Of a stretch of 64,000 nt of DNA, positions 41,756 to 55,678 are shown piece after piece. Numbering within the stretch: position 1 is the first letter of the stretch; each line of letters starts with the position of its first letter. The notes below the pieces were generated by a model that had not been told where the DNA came from, searched no databases, and was given only the letters and a program-made list of their open reading frames with translations. This DNA is from Ureaplasma canigenitalium ATCC 51252 (GTDB taxonomy: Bacteria; Bacillota_I; Bacilli_A; Mycoplasmatales; Mycoplasmoidaceae). A program made the position numbers and the translations under genes. The stretch is from the NCBI RefSeq assembly GCF_000712165.1, contig NZ_KL544010.1, forward strand, positions 1 to 64,000, given 5' to 3'.

Positions 41756-43504
41756 ATGAATACACGCATATATACAAAAGATGTGGTCAATCTAAATAAT
41801 ACAGAAGTTTCGATTTATGGATGAGTTAAGAAAATTCGTAAGTTAGGTAATTTAATTTTCTTTGACTTATTTGACCGATACGGAATTGTTCAATGCTTCA
41901 TAAATAAGGATAATCCTGTTTTTCCGATTATCCAAGATTTTGACCGTGAAGATGTAGTTATGATTACCGGCATTGTACAAAAACGAAAATCGATTAATGA
42001 AAATCTTCTGACAGGATACTACGAAATCAACATTAAAAGTGCTCAACTTTTAAATAAAGCAAAAACAACCCCATTAATTATTGAAGAAGAAACCGATGCA
42101 ACTGAAGATGTAAGAATGCAGTACCGCTATCTTGACTTAAGAAGAATCAATAACATAAATACTTTTCATCTTAGATCACGAGTTTCTAAAATTATTCGTG
42201 ATTTTCTGCACCAAAGAGATTTCATCGAAACAGAGACTCCTATACTTGCTAAAACAACACCAGAAGGAGCCCGTGACTTTCTTGTTCCAACACGTAGTCA
42301 TAAATTTTATGCTCTTCCACAAAGTCCCCAAATCTTTAAACAACTATTAATGGTGGCTGGTTTTGATAAGTATTTTCAAATTACAAAATGTTTCCGTGAT
42401 GAAGACTTACGTAGTGATCGTCAACCTGAATTTACCCAAGTCGATATTGAAATGTCATTCATCGATGAAATTACCATTCAAAACTTGATTGAAGAGTTAA
42501 TGTTTGATATCTTTAAGTCAACAAAAAACATTGAGCTTAACTTACCTTTTAGAAGAATTGACTATAAGGATGCAATTGATTTATATGGTTCTGACAAACC
42601 AGATTTACGTTTTGATTTAAGGTTGCATGATGGTGCTGTTTTATTTCAAAAAATGAAGTCTGATATTTTTCAAAAGGCCTTCCAAAATAACGACACCATA
42701 AAGTATTTAATAGTTGATAAAAAACTAACTAAAAAAGAAATTGAAATTCTAACAAAGTATGCTCGTGATAAAAAAGCAAAGGGTCTTTTTTATATGACGG
42801 TTGAAAATGAAAAAATCGTTGATGGTTCAATGATGAAGAACGATATTGACCATCTTCAATTTCTTTCCATCTTTAACCATCATAAGTTAAAAACCGGTAC
42901 GATTCTTGTTATCACTGGAGCATATGAGATGGTTACAACCGCTCTAGGACTAGTTCGGGTGAATTTAGCTAATATTTTAAACCTAATTAAACCAGACGTA
43001 TTTGAATTTGCTTGAATTGTTAATTGGCCTTTGTTTGTTTATGATGAAGAGCAAAAACGATACCTTGCGATGCACCATCCTTTTACAAGTCCATCTGCTG
43101 AGTCACTATCCACTTTTGACCTTACTCCAGAAAAAGCAATCGGTCGTAACTATGACATCGTTCTAAACGGTTATGAAGTTGGTGGGGGTTCAATTCGAAT
43201 TGTTGACCAGGCCGTGCAGGAACGGATGTTTAAAACAATGGGAATGGATGTCGATGATGCGAAAATTAAATTTAAATATTTACTTGAAGCCTTTCAATAT
43301 GGAGCACCACCTCACGGGGGAATCGCACTCGGTCTTGATCGCTTAATGATGATTCTTATTAACACAGAATACATTAGAGATGTTGTTGCTTTCCCAAAAA
43401 ACAACAATGGCATTGATATGATGCTTGAGTGTCCTAATGTTATAAATGACGATGAATTAGCAATCTTAGGAATTAAAAATAATGACTGTAACGAAAAACA
43501 ATAA
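41756..43504 (+). CDS. aspS: Aspartyl-tRNA synthetase
   Basis: 582 residues with TGA-coded Trp. OB-fold anticodon domain (VSIYGWVKKIRKLGNLIFFDL), motif 1 FIETETPILAKTTPEGARDF, motif 2 FRDEDLRSDRQPEFTQ, the GAD insert, and motif 3 GGIALGLDRLMMIL. FTSP and RDVVAFPKNN are present. Bacterial-type length. AAGGAAG precedes ATG 41756. The last 23 nt overlap the DUF1266-like gene. Confidence 0.96.
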
Positions 43505-44327
43505 TGAAATCTACCTTGAAGAAAAAATTCCTAATATACAGGAACACATAGCAATCATTAATGAAGTTCATGATGAAATTAGCAAACTTTTTCCAAATGT
43601 GAAAAATCCTGACCATTTTAAAAAACTAACACTAAATGAGTTTAGTGTTGGACTTACTTCTTGAATTTCGTACACCATTGGTTTCAACCCAACAGGCATT
43701 AATTTAGATCATGCTGATAATGTTGTTTCTTTTAAAACAAAAATGAAAGTCCTTCACCAGTTTTTTCATATTAATAACAAAGAGGAATTTGAAAAATATC
43801 TTCCAAGAAAGAAGATGATGGATGAAGAAAAAGAAGTTTCACGTCTTTTTCTTGTCTCTGATTATCCAAACTACCTTAAAACCCTTAACCAATCAATTGA
43901 AGTTGATGAGAAAAACCTGTCTGACTTTAATGAGTACATAAAAATGAACCACTATCGACACCTAACCGATATTAAATTTTTGTTTATAAATACCCTTCAA
44001 ACAAAGATTAATCCGAATTTTTTATATGCTTATGAAATTAGTAAGTTAATGCTCCTTGTCCGTCTCGGATACGACCTTGGATTCATTGAAGAAAAAGAAG
44101 TTTTCGAATTTCAAAAGGAATTTTATACAATCATAAAGAGTCAATTTGATACTTGATCTTCTTTTCACACGAACTTACTTTACGGTCTTCTCTTTAGTTA
44201 TCTGGATGTAAACCGTCCAATGTTTATAAAAGAAGTTCTACACCAATTTTTAATATATTTTGATCAAATCAATAACCAGTTTTCTGAAGTTGATTTTGAA
44301 ATTTTTAACCCCGATACAGGAGAATAA
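43482..44327 (+). CDS. DUF1266-like protein
   Basis: 281 residues, with TGA-coded Trp at two sites. The C-terminal half has the DUF1266 pattern: AYEISKLMLLVRLGYDLGFI, then E-E-K-EVF, and SWxxFHTNLLYG-like SSFHTNLLYGLLFSYL. The N-terminal half is charged and helical. The family's function is unknown. The start at 43482 overlaps aspS by 23 nt, and the stop lies two bases before the msrA ATG, so it belongs to the same operon. The assignment rests on pattern memory. Confidence 0.65.
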
Positions 44328-44328
44328 A

Positions 44329-44844
44329 ATGAATAAAAGAATAACCCTTGCAGGTGGATGCTTCTGGGGTCTTGAAAAATATTATAGTAATTTAAAGGGT
44401 GTCATTGACACTTATGTCGGATATGCGAATGGTAACACTCCAGATCCAAGTTACCGTGATGTATGTAGTGGAGAAACGGGTTATGCTGAAGTTGTAGTTC
44501 TTACCTATGATGATACAGTTGTTTCCCTTGTGACCATTCTTTATTGCTTTTTCAAGGTAGTTAACCCATTTTCTCTTAATTTTCAGCATAATGATATCGG
44601 TACACAATACCGTAATGGAATATATGTTGATACTATTGAAGATTTTAATTTTGTTCATCAATATGTAGCGAAACTCCAAGCAAATTACACAAGAAAAATC
44701 GTCACGGAAGTTGAATTTCTGAAGAATGTTTATCGTGCAGAAGAGTACCACCAAAAGTATCTTGATAAGCATCCAAAAGGTTACTTATGCTTCGATCTTG
44801 AACAACTTGACCTTGATTTAAGAAAGAAAAAATCATTCTGATAA
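44329..44844 (+). CDS. msrA: Peptide methionine-S-oxide reductase MsrA
   Basis: 171 residues, the usual MsrA length. The catalytic motif GGCFWGLEKYY is at residues 9-19 (Cys nucleophile at 11), followed by VGYANGNTPDPSYRDVCSG, HNDIGTQYRNGIY, and AEEYHQKYLDKHPKGY. It reduces S-isomers of methionine sulfoxide in proteins. ATG 44329 was preferred over an upstream in-frame codon because ACAGGAGAA (44316-44324) is correctly placed. The gene ends the rel operon and a strong hairpin follows. Confidence 0.95.
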
Positions 44845-44873
44845 AGACATTTTTAGTTGAAAATTGATGACAT

Positions 44874-44919
44874 ACTAGCTATTTAAGGACTTTTTTCTTG
44901 ATAAATAGCTAGTTTTTTC
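44874..44919 (+). terminator. Terminator of the rel-msrA unit
   Basis: A perfect 12-bp stem, ACTAGCTATTTA (44874-44885) and TAAATAGCTAGT (44902-44913), with a 16-base loop is followed by six T. Confidence 0.88.
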
Positions 44920-45068
44920 ATTTTAGAATGCTTTTTATTCGTTATTTTAATACTATATAGTACTAAATATTAATTTAGAAGGAGTATATACTTATAGTAT
45001 ATAGATATCCTTTACATACCATTTAATGGTAACGACTTTATTGCTTAATGCAAGAAGGAAGTTCATTG

Positions 45069-48000
45069 ATGATTAAAAATAAAAAAGTAAAGAATGCGAC
45101 AATTTCACTTGTGACCATATTAGCGGCCGCTGGGATTATCGCACCATCTGTCTACTACGGGACAAAGAAAAAGAAAGAGCAAAACGATCTCGTTGGACTC
45201 ACACGTGACAAGGGGGACCAGGTTGATATTCTTGGGATTGATGATCAAATTAACAATTCTGAGATAAGTAGTAACAATCAAGCTCAATTTGATTTTGGTC
45301 ATGTTAAAATTCAACCACACACCAAGGTGAAGTACCTTGCGATCGGTGACTCAATTACCGCAGGTTTTGATGGTGCTCTTGGGTATGATGTAAGGGGTAA
45401 TTTTAAGGATGGAAAAGTTTCAGGGTGAAGCTTTCCGTCTTTTCTTGCGAATTATATTAATACGATTGAAGAGGGTCGTCTTGCTGACTTTACGAACCTT
45501 GGATTAACAGGTTCACGAGTTACTGATTGACTCTATCTTCTTGGAAATCCGAATGATGATTATCTTTTAAACAAAGAATATAACTTTTTTAAATTTAGTC
45601 AAAGACTTGACCAGTCCGATGGGAATCCATTTAAGGATGAACTTCGTCAATATTTTGCTCATTTTGGATTAAATGAAAATAATACTCCTTTGACTCGAGA
45701 AACGATTAACGAAAAAGATTTAGTTGGTTTTAAGAATAAGTTAAAGGATGCAAACCTTCTTACCATTACACTTGGAGCAAACGACTTTCTATACCATCTT
45801 GACTTTAAAAAGATTCTTACTTTAACTTTTTTTAATGAAGAAGAAAGAATTCGACAATTCAATGTCATTCATCAAACATTAGTGGAAGCGGCTAACCAAA
45901 TTAAGGTTAATCTTGAAAAACTAGTTAATGAAATAAAGAAGATTAATCCTGATGTTTCAATTAACTTAATTAGTTATCCAATGCCGCTACTTCGTCTTGG
46001 AGATGTTATTAACAATGCTCTTAAACTAGGTGAAAATCGTAAATTTAATAACGAAATTCTCTCTATCCTAAACGGGGCAATAAAGGATGCTGCATCCTCT
46101 TCGAATGTTAATTTTATTGATAGTTATAACCAAGTTGATTGAGTGAATAATCCAGATCTTTATGCAAACACCTTCTATGATATTCACCCGAGTCAACTTG
46201 GTTATAAGAAAATGGCTCAAGACCTAATTCTTAAAATGGCTTTCCGTCAAGATAAGAATAAGAGCAAAAACTTAAAAGAAATTGAAGAAATTAGTCCGCT
46301 TTGAACGAAGGATTACTACTTAAACGATGTTGATAGTTATAAGCAACAAATTGTTTTTATTAATCAACAATCAAACACTCCGCTTACAAACACCCAGATT
46401 GCTTTTAAGGTACTTGGACCAAAGTTAGCTCCGCTTTTCATGATTGAAAATGCATTGCAGAAAGATGAAAGAATCAAGAAATTTTTTCTAAACACTCCAA
46501 AACCTGGTTCTGTCATTAAAAACTGATTAGTCTCAAACGAATCATCATTTGATGGTTATCTTAGCCTCATCGCTAATGTCCTAACTACCTTTGGAATTGA
46601 CCGCGATGAAGAGATTAGTAAATTTCTCTCGTCAGTCGATAGTCAAGGTCACAATAATCTCTATAAATTAGCTGAAGCTTTTGCTTCAACTTCTTTTATC
46701 GACGATGTACTTGGTGGAATTCAACGTGATTTAAATGAACTTGATCTAGATCAAAATAATAAGCCTGGTGTTCAAAAAATCAATAGTGACATTCTTGGTA
46801 AAGTAATTAAGAAAAACCTTCTTAATGACCAAAATTTATATCGTTTTATTAAAGAAATGTTAGAAACACCTTTCTTTAAGAAAAACAAAAATCAAATTAA
46901 AAAAATCTTAAAGATTTTTGTTAATGATGTTATTAACAATGACAGTGTATTGTCGCTAATCCTTGGTTTTAGCACATCGAATCTTGATACAGAAAAAAGG
47001 GAATTTGTTCGTACTAAAGTGACGAATATAATGAAACAAATTAGAGCAAATAATGTTGTGCAGGATATTGCCGATATTGCTCTTGATGCTCTTTTTGATC
47101 ATACTGAACAGTACACTAATCTAACTGGATTATCCGATTTAATCGTCAAGGTGCTTTCTGATAATGAAAGTAGAACGAAGAGTGTGATTAGTAAAATCAT
47201 TAATACCCTTCTTGTTAAGAAGGAAGGTTTTGACCTTGTTTATGATGTCCTTAGTTTTCTCGCAAACGATGAATTTAAGAGTGTTTTAAAGAATGATCAC
47301 ATTAAACAATTGATTTATAAGTTCCTTGAACCAAATAATAATACGAAGACATCAATTGTCCTTGAAATTGAAAATAATCTTTATACCGCACTAACTTCGA
47401 AATTTACCTATCTTAACCTTCTTGATGAGAAACCTTTTAATGCGACCGAAACCATTCTTAATTTAACTAACATCGGTAGCGAGAGTTTCTTTAAGAGTTT
47501 TTTTAAAACTTATAAAGAGAAAAATATTACGAAGGATGAAATGAAAATCATCATTGATGAAATCTTTAATATCCCTTCGGTTAGAAACTTTTTGAATAAC
47601 CAAATTAATGATGTTGGTTCGCTTATTAAACAATTTAGTAAAGGTTCTGATACGAGTAAGGAACGACGAGCAAGAAGTCGTCGCGTTGCGATTGAGACCG
47701 AAATTAAAAATGATGTTTTTTCCATTTTTGGTAATTTCCTAAAAGCTATTAAGAGTTCAGGAATTGATCAAGTTGAGAAGAAGGATATTGCTGATTTATT
47801 TAAGTACTCTTTAAATAAATTTGCAGGAGCCAGAGGAATTCAAAAACTAATTAGTTTCATTGCCGACTATGGAATTAATAAAGTTGGTGACTTAATTCTT
47901 TCTTCTGATGTAGCTGTCATAAAAAAGTTTCAAAAAGAACTTTTTAACCTAACCAAAACATCGATTAAGCACTTTATTTCTCTTGATAAATATACAGTCA

Positions 48001-51000
48001 TTTTCGATAACTTTATCGATGATCTTTTTGAACGTCCAGAAGTGTATGCAGAGCAAAAATCATTCCTTGATTTACCTAAAATCTTCCTTGATGGAGATGG
48101 AAGATATGTTCACCGGATTATTGATAATTTAATTAATGAATATGTTAATAAACCTGAAATTGTTGAACAAATTTCTAATCTTGCTAGTGGAATTATGCTT
48201 GAATTTATCCCACTTAAGGATGGATATAATAAAGATGATGACATTAAACACATTAAGAAAATATCATTTGAGGTCATCAAAGGTTTAACCAAGTTAAAGG
48301 CTTTTGAAGAAACAAAAAACAGTGTTATTCTTGCTATTTCTAATAGTATTAAACATTTAGTTCGTGAACCGTCCGTTGGTCTTAAAATTCTTTCAAATGA
48401 ACTAAAATCGGCTCTTTATGGCTCAATCCCGAACTTAGGACTACTTGTTGAAATCATCGACCTACCTAATATCACAAAGGATGATCTAAAACAAATCATT
48501 GACATTGTCGTTGATCATATTGACTGAAAAAAAGACTTCCTTAATATTTTAAAAGAGAAGAAAGTTGATGAATTGGAGTCAAAGATTGACCAGAACATCA
48601 TCACTAATTCAAAAGCAAGCAGAGTGAATGTTGGTGAATTAATTTACCAAATTATTAATAAGTTAACAAATAGCGAAGTATTCCACCGTGACCCAGGAAA
48701 AGCTTCTGATATGAAGGAAGTTGCTGACCACTTCATCAAGAAACTATTAAATGCTAATGACCTTCTTAACTTTATTGATGAAGCGACCGTGGTAGGTCTT
48801 GAAAGTCAAAACTATCTTGGTTTTAACCTATTAAATAAAGAAGAAAAAGTTGAATTTATTCGTCATTTAAGAAAGACTGTGATCGGGAAGAATAACGAAC
48901 TTGAAAATTTACTTCTTAAATTTTCTTCTATTTTGTTTAACTCACCATCAACATTGAAGGATAAACCAGATTTAAAGAGTGTAATCGCTGCTTTAGTGAA
49001 GGAGTCAATAACTGAAATTAAGGCTTATGTTAAATCAATTATTAATGAAGTCTTAACGAACGAAAAAGTTCAAACCATTTTGCTGAACATCATTGTCCCA
49101 TTGATTAATCCATCAAAGTCTTTTAACGAACTTCCAGAAAACCTAAAAGCGAAAACCATTAAAGTTTTCAAAGAAAACTTAAAACATCTCTCAGATGTTA
49201 AAGCATTTGATGGTTTAATTGAAAAGATTGCTGAAAAATTAACAGCTGAAGAAAATACCATTGCATTGTTTGATGGTAACTTAAAACCATTCCTTGACAT
49301 ACTTTTTTCAAACAATCAAGACCAAAATGGAAAGTCAACGAATGTCGTTACTAAATTCCTAATTGAATTACTAAAAACACCATCAAATCCAAGAGAAATC
49401 GTAGAGGTTTTTGAAGGTTGATGAGTTAACCTGGTTGAACCTAGAGTTAATAGCAAAGAATATATTGATGATTTTGATGTAACTTTCAATAAGGGTAAAA
49501 CTAAAGAAAACCTTAAACCGATTTTTGACCAAGTTTTTAGTGCTCTTAAAATCCTTTATACAGACATTTTTAAAGCAGAACCAGAGACGAAAAATAAGAT
49601 TAAGTCAATTTTACATACCTTGATTGATGATGTTTTATTACAAAATGCCAGTGGTACTTACCACAATGAAATAAGAACTTGAATTAAGCAATTTATCCTT
49701 AATCTAATCAACCAAAAGTTGAAGACAGATAAAGTTAATACGAGTCTCAATAAACTTGTTGATTATGTCCTTGATGATCATAATTTACTGGGTCAGGTTA
49801 GTACTTTACTCAAGGAAATTATTAATATTGCACTTGATGGTGATAGCGTTTTAGCTGATGCTGACACCTTTGGTAGTTTTATTAAAAAGTTATTTGATAA
49901 GCATTATGACCAAGTCATAGGTAAGGCAACGGAAATTGTTGATTCGTTATTAAAAAACGATCAACTTCGTTTATTAATCACTGATTATCTGTTAAATGAT
50001 TTTTTACCAAATAAGCTTAAAGCAACCTTTGAAGAGAATGAGCAATTACTTTTAAAAAAAGTTATTGATGTAATCTTTAAAAATATTACTAAACAAGAAC
50101 TTTATACAAAGACCTTAGAAAAGGCTAAAACAAGTCTTTCATCTCATCTTGAACATCTCTTTAATGATGGAGATATCAACCGTTTTATTCAACAGTTAGC
50201 AAGTGATATTTTCCCATCTGGTGAAAATTTCTCTTCGTTAATTGACCTTCTATTAACTAATGATTTAACTGCTGATGACCTTAATCGATTTATTGATTTA
50301 GTTGTTAAGTATTTACCATTTAACTATCTTGAAGACTGAATTAATACTCACAGTTCTTCAAGTTCATCAATAAAAAACATCAACCAATCAAAAGAAGAAA
50401 ATAGTAATTCCACTCTAGAATTAATTACTTCATTATTAAAAGGAATTGCAAACCGAATTAGTCAAAGTACTAATGACCAAAAAACGAAATTAAAAGCAGT
50501 TGCTAAACACTTATTCGATGTTATCTTTAAATATCAACCATTAATTGAATTTAGTCTTAATAAGGTTAAAAACATTCCGTTAATTAAGAATACTCTTCTT
50601 AATTATGGAATCGATGAGACTTCGATTAATCAACTTTTCAAGAGTCTTGAAAAGAAGATTATTGAAAATAATGTGACTCTCGCAAGTCTTCCTTTTAACC
50701 TTGTTGAAAGTTTTATTAATCATGCAGATGAAATCAAGGGTAAGACGACTCTAAAAGAAATCCTGCAACTTATTCTTGATGAAAAAGCAAACATCTTAAT
50801 TAACGATCTTAAATCCTTAATTAAGGTTGTTTTTAACATTGATGAAGTTAAAAATCTTATTACAACGGCTCTTATTCACTATGTATCTCCCGTTAAGGAT
50901 AGAGAAGAAATCGATGTTAAAGCCTTGGATAACATCACTAACTTCATTAGTAAGTTACTAGAAAATATTGAACAAAATGTTTTAGTTGACGAAAACCTAA

Positions 51001-54000
51001 ATAAGGTATTATCTAACGATAAACAACAGGGTTCGCTAATTCTTGATTTCCTAACAGTTACTGATAAAGAGTCTGCTCTTCAAGTTGTGAAACGAATTTT
51101 CAATTATGAAAATTACGGATCTTTTGCTCAATTTATTCACTTATTTGAGAATAATGATTTAACTGAAGATGATTACGTAAACTTTATTTTAAGTGTTATA
51201 GGTATACTTGACTTTAACCACTTCTTTAACCGGGTTGATGACACTAAACCAACCAGTGATGATGAAACTGAAATTTTCTCATCGTCATTTGATATTGAGA
51301 AGAATCTTCTACCATTAGTTAAGGAATTAGCTCTTCGATTTAGTTCAAAAGTGAAGGATGAAAATAAAACAAAGATTAAAAATATCCTTGTTAAAGTGGT
51401 TACAAAAACTATCGAAAACACTAGTCTTGTTGACCGTTTAGTTAGTCAGTTAAAAGAAAATACAGCAATTAATGATTTCATTAATCAAGTTGGTATAGCG
51501 ACTGACCTTAAGGATTCGATTTTTACCAATCTAGGAGACAAGATTAAGGAAAACAAAGATTTATTTGGCAATCTTGTTACTGTCTTAGTCGATGGATTTA
51601 TAGCAAAAGCAAACGAAATAAAAGAAGAAAACACCCTGACAAGTGCTTTACAGAAGGTTATTGATAGTAAGCGCGACGAGTTAGTTAAAATATTGAAACA
51701 GTTAATCAATATCGTTGCTAATGTAGATGGATTAAGTGATGCTATTTCAAATGCTCTCTTTAAATTTGTTAGTCCTAATAGAACAATCGACGAACTTGAT
51801 GGTAATTTAACTTCTAACATTAAGGAATTTATTAAAAAGTTTGTCACTAACCTAACGAAGATTCCTTTGGTTGATGAAAAGATTCGTCTTCTTTTAAAGA
51901 AGCAAGATAATAATAAGAATCCGTCAATTTTGCTTGAATTCCTAAAAGTTAAAAATATGAAGGATGCCCTTTCTGTTGTTAAAAAAATATTTGACTTTGA
52001 AGGTTATGAATCGTTTATTGAACTAATTAAATTAGTTGAAAATGATGACATATCAGCAGACGAATATGCATCATTCTTGTTTGACGTCTTCACCTTATTT
52101 GATTTTGACCACTACTTTAAGAAAGAAGCGAAGCCTTCACCTTCACCAACTACTCCACAAACTAGTTTCGCGATGCAAATTAATCAGTTTGCTGAAAAGT
52201 TAAATAATGCTAATACTTTTAAGTATGTTCAAAAATTACTAACTCTTTCATTAAAGAAAGAAACTCCAGATAAGATTAAGAATATTATTAATCTATTAGC
52301 AAGTAAATTAATTGATGTTCATTTAAAAGAAGATGGTATTATTCATCAATTTGCTAGCAAATTAGCGGATTCTGTGAGTGAGCAAATTACAAAATCCGTT
52401 GCTGCTTTTGCTGATTTAAAACAAGAGTTTAAAACATTAATTACTAGTATTTTTGAGAGCAAGGAACTTTATACTAAGTTAAGTAATCTACTTTCAATAC
52501 TAGTTAAGGATTTACTTCTTAATAAAAATGATTACAAGACAGTTAATAACACGATTGAATTTATTTCAACATTCTTCTTTACAAAGAAAAATGAAATTAA
52601 GACAACGATTAAAGAAATGATTGATCTTGTTCTTAAACCGAACGGTATTCTTGGTCATAAACTAACCGATCTCCTTGTTGCGATGTTCCGTGATTATCTT
52701 AATATTGAAGAAATAACATCTGAACAAAAAGCGAAACTAATTTACCCTGTTGAAGTAATAATGGAACATCTTGGTCAATTAGAAGCGACTGACGAAATGC
52801 TTAATCAATTAATGACTTTCTTTGAAGAAGATATTCGAACTTACAACCCTAATGAAGAAGGCAAGAATTTATCAAACATTATTGAAAAAAACATTAAGGA
52901 AAAAGTGTTTAGTCCATCCCAAATCGGGAAATTTGTTGGGATTCTAAAACACTATGATGGAGAGAAATTAACTCAATTTGTTAAGACTGTGATTGAACTT
53001 ATTCCTGAGAGTAAATACAATGAGTGATTTGCTTCAATCTTTAATGTCAGTGATGGTAATGAAAGAGAATCGACAGTTGATAATGTATCATCAACTTCAA
53101 CCCCTGAATCTTCATCAAATAAGACGGAAACCGCTCCAGGAGCTTCTTCTGGTAATGAAACCCTAAATGCTGAAGGTACAAAAAAAGATGCTTTACCTTA
53201 CGGAATTGCCATTATAAAAGGAATTTTAAATTCAGACGAATTAAAGGATTCTTCAATCAAGGATTTAATTAAGAAAACAGTTAAAGATTCCATTCATTAT
53301 CTACTTGATGACAGTAAACCAATTATTGTTTTAAAACAAATCATTAACAAGAAGCTTGTTCCAATGTTAGAAAAACTAATTGGTTTCAATGAAGAAGAAT
53401 CAAAATCATTTGTTCGTCAGTTATTTGACTTTGTCTTTAAAAATCAAGATATTCGAGATATTTTTGATGACATTATTGAGCAAATAATTAATAACGAAAA
53501 CAACGAATATGGGGATGCGATAAAGAGTAACATTCTTGATATTATTAATCATTATTATCAAAAGCAATTTGATACTATCCTTAAACCCAAAACCCTTGCT
53601 GTTGGTATTTCATTAATAAAAAATGATTTTGTTACAAATGCAATTGCTAAGGGATTGTTCAATAAATTAAAACTTGAAAATACAACCAACGATGATGTTG
53701 AAATTGTTCGACGAGTTATCAAGGATGTCATTGACAATTATGAACAACTTGACTTCGTTAAGGGTTTCATCGATGAAATCTTTACCATCCTTAAAAAATA
53801 TCGTCTTGAAGAAATCGAAACAAAAGGTGTTTCTGAAATTACTAAAGCAATTAATGATTATGGCTTAAGCGATTTTGATAATTACTTTAAATTAGTTGAT
53901 TTGCTTGTTGATAAGAAGCATAATGAAAAAGGTATTGATATTTTAAACTTCACAAAATTAATCAACATCATCTTCAGCAAATCACCAATTGCAGAATATT

Positions 54001-54674
54001 CTAAGATTAAGAATTCAATGGATAAAAAAGAAGGAAAATATCCACTTTTTGAAGGTTTATTAAGTATAGAAGGACAGCCTTTTAGTCAAACAATTACCCA
54101 ATCATTTAACCCAAAGAAGAAACCAAATCCCAAGAACTTAAAGATCGTTAACCAAGAAGAAGAATTTAAAAAACTCTTTGAAAAACTGTGAACTAGTGAG
54201 AAGGAATTTAAGAAAGAAGATGGGACAAAACCAACCTTAATTAGTGATAATCCATTCACTGAGGCAATTATCCGAATTGGTATTGTCGCTCTTTGATATG
54301 CTCACGAATCATTCTTCCAAAACAGCGACTCAAGTTTATGGTGAGGATTTGTTTCTGTTGGTGAGAAACGAGTTCTTAACATCGTTCGGGGAACCAAACA
54401 AGATGAATTTAATCGTCGTGACAAATTAATCCTAAAATACATTTTTGGTAACCGTGGAACTAGCACTTGATGAGGGGGATACACATATCCTAATTCATCA
54501 AATTACCAAGACACTGACTTCCTATTTATGATTACCTACTGACGTCAATATCAAGGTAAGACACGCTCGCGTCATTGGGATAGTAACCACGACTTAGTTG
54601 ATGAAATTTTTACAATGATTAAGGATGCAAAACCTTATAAAAAGAAAAAAGAAGAACTAAAGTACCCTATGTAA
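45069..54674 (+). CDS. Giant surface protein: SGNH/GDSL hydrolase domain plus long repeat region
   Basis: 3,201 residues (9.6 kb), continuous when TGA is Trp. ATG 45069 has AAGAAGGAA at 45052-45060. Residues 10-30 form an uncleaved-looking hydrophobic signal anchor with basic flanks and no lipobox Cys. SGNH hydrolase motifs follow: GDSITAG (93-99), GAND (236-239), and DIHP (371-374), giving Ser, Asn and Asp-His in the expected order. From about residue 430 the protein is a long helical array of diverged units of about 300 residues, most ending with a pattern like DLNRFIDLVVKYLPFNYL. A Ser/Thr-rich spacer lies near residue 2670. The last ~160 residues form a Trp- and Tyr-rich domain (WWGFVSVGEKRV). 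It probably lies on the cell surface. It is flanked by terminators and is a single-gene unit. Confidence 0.88.
47475..53995 (+). repeat. About seven diverged ~300-residue repeats within the giant protein
   Basis: A recurring acidic block (SFF or SFI..., N/D-D-I/L-T-x-D-D/E, then a hydrophobic helix ending FN-H/Y-F or a Trp) appears near 47530, 48525, 49419, 50336, 51222, 52111 and 53024. Successive spacings in the middle are 894, 917, 886, 889 and 913 bp. Sequence identity between units is low; the pair at 51110-51230 and 52000-52120 is closest. Confidence 0.6.
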
Positions 54675-54682
54675 TTTGAAAT

Positions 54683-54707
54683 CAAACGCACAAGCGTTTG
54701 TTTTTTA
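54683..54707 (+). terminator. Terminator of the giant protein gene
   Basis: CAAACGC (54683-54689), loop ACAA and GCGTTTG (54694-54700) are followed by six T, 9 bp after the stop. Confidence 0.88.
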
Positions 54708-54724
54708 TTTAAACTATATAATAT

Positions 54725-55669
54725 ATGAACAAGAAGAATATTAAACGAAAACTGATGCTTATTTTACCAACAATTTTTGTTGGTAGTCTTTTCGTTGCTT
54801 CTTGTTCGGTCATTCAACCAATTAAACACGACTTAAAGAGTCAAATTGAGAACGATATCAGTAGTTTAAGTAAAATTTTTAATAGTTATAGCAATAACCG
54901 ACTTCAGATTAAAGAACTTCTTAATAAGAACGATCAAATTAAGATTGATTCTGAAATCGAGGATAAAATTGATTTTTATGCTAAGCATATTGCGAACATA
55001 GAACTCGATGGATGAATTGATGACAAAATTAAGCAATTTGAAGAAGAGAACAAAAAAACTATTGAAAGTATTAAGTCAGAACGAATTACTGATAACTTCA
55101 ATATTAGCGACAAGAACCTAATGATTAAAGACACTAAATTTATTTTTGAAACAATCAATGATGATTACAGCAACTTTGAAAGTCTTATATTTAGTCAGTC
55201 AAAACCTTCCTATTTTCTTAGTCGCAGCTTACCGTTCATCGTTTCTAAAATAAATTCATATTTTCATTCAACAAAAGTAATTACCGATGTCTTTGTGATG
55301 AACGATCTTGAGCGGGGATATATTTTTACATTTAATTACAGTGACCATACTGACGCATTTATTTCTTTTACTCCGAAAATGTTCAAATCAATTCTTGGAT
55401 TTAAGTTGAATTTAAATCGGATTGATAATTTAAAATTACTCAAAAGTAAAATTAATAAAAATAGTGAAAATAAAATCATTAATGATATTGACTATCTCAA
55501 TATTACAAACAACCGAAGATATAATCGCTTTCTTAAAAATTTAACTCAAGTTCATTTTCTTAATCATCAAAATGATCTTTTCATCCAAGACATTAAATTT
55601 CTAAGTAGAATACTTATTAATGAGAATGTCGTTAATGACGAATCGATTAGTTTTATCAGTAATATATAG
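54725..55669 (+). CDS. Lipoprotein, unknown function
   Basis: 314 residues with one TGA Trp. The N-terminus has a basic start, a hydrophobic core and the lipobox FVASC (Cys27), so it should be lipid-anchored on the outside. The rest is helical and charged (about 30-140), then a mixed region with several Phe and Tyr. No family recognised. It follows the giant protein's terminator and lies 9 bp before yebC, so yebC may be co-transcribed. Confidence 0.78.
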
Positions 55670-55678
55670 GGGAATGGT

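Noticed and set aside
45026-45076. 16-codon upstream frame overlapping the giant protein start
   Set aside because: It has no ribosome binding site and no recognisable leader-peptide pattern; overlap by 8 nt is expected by chance in AT-rich DNA.
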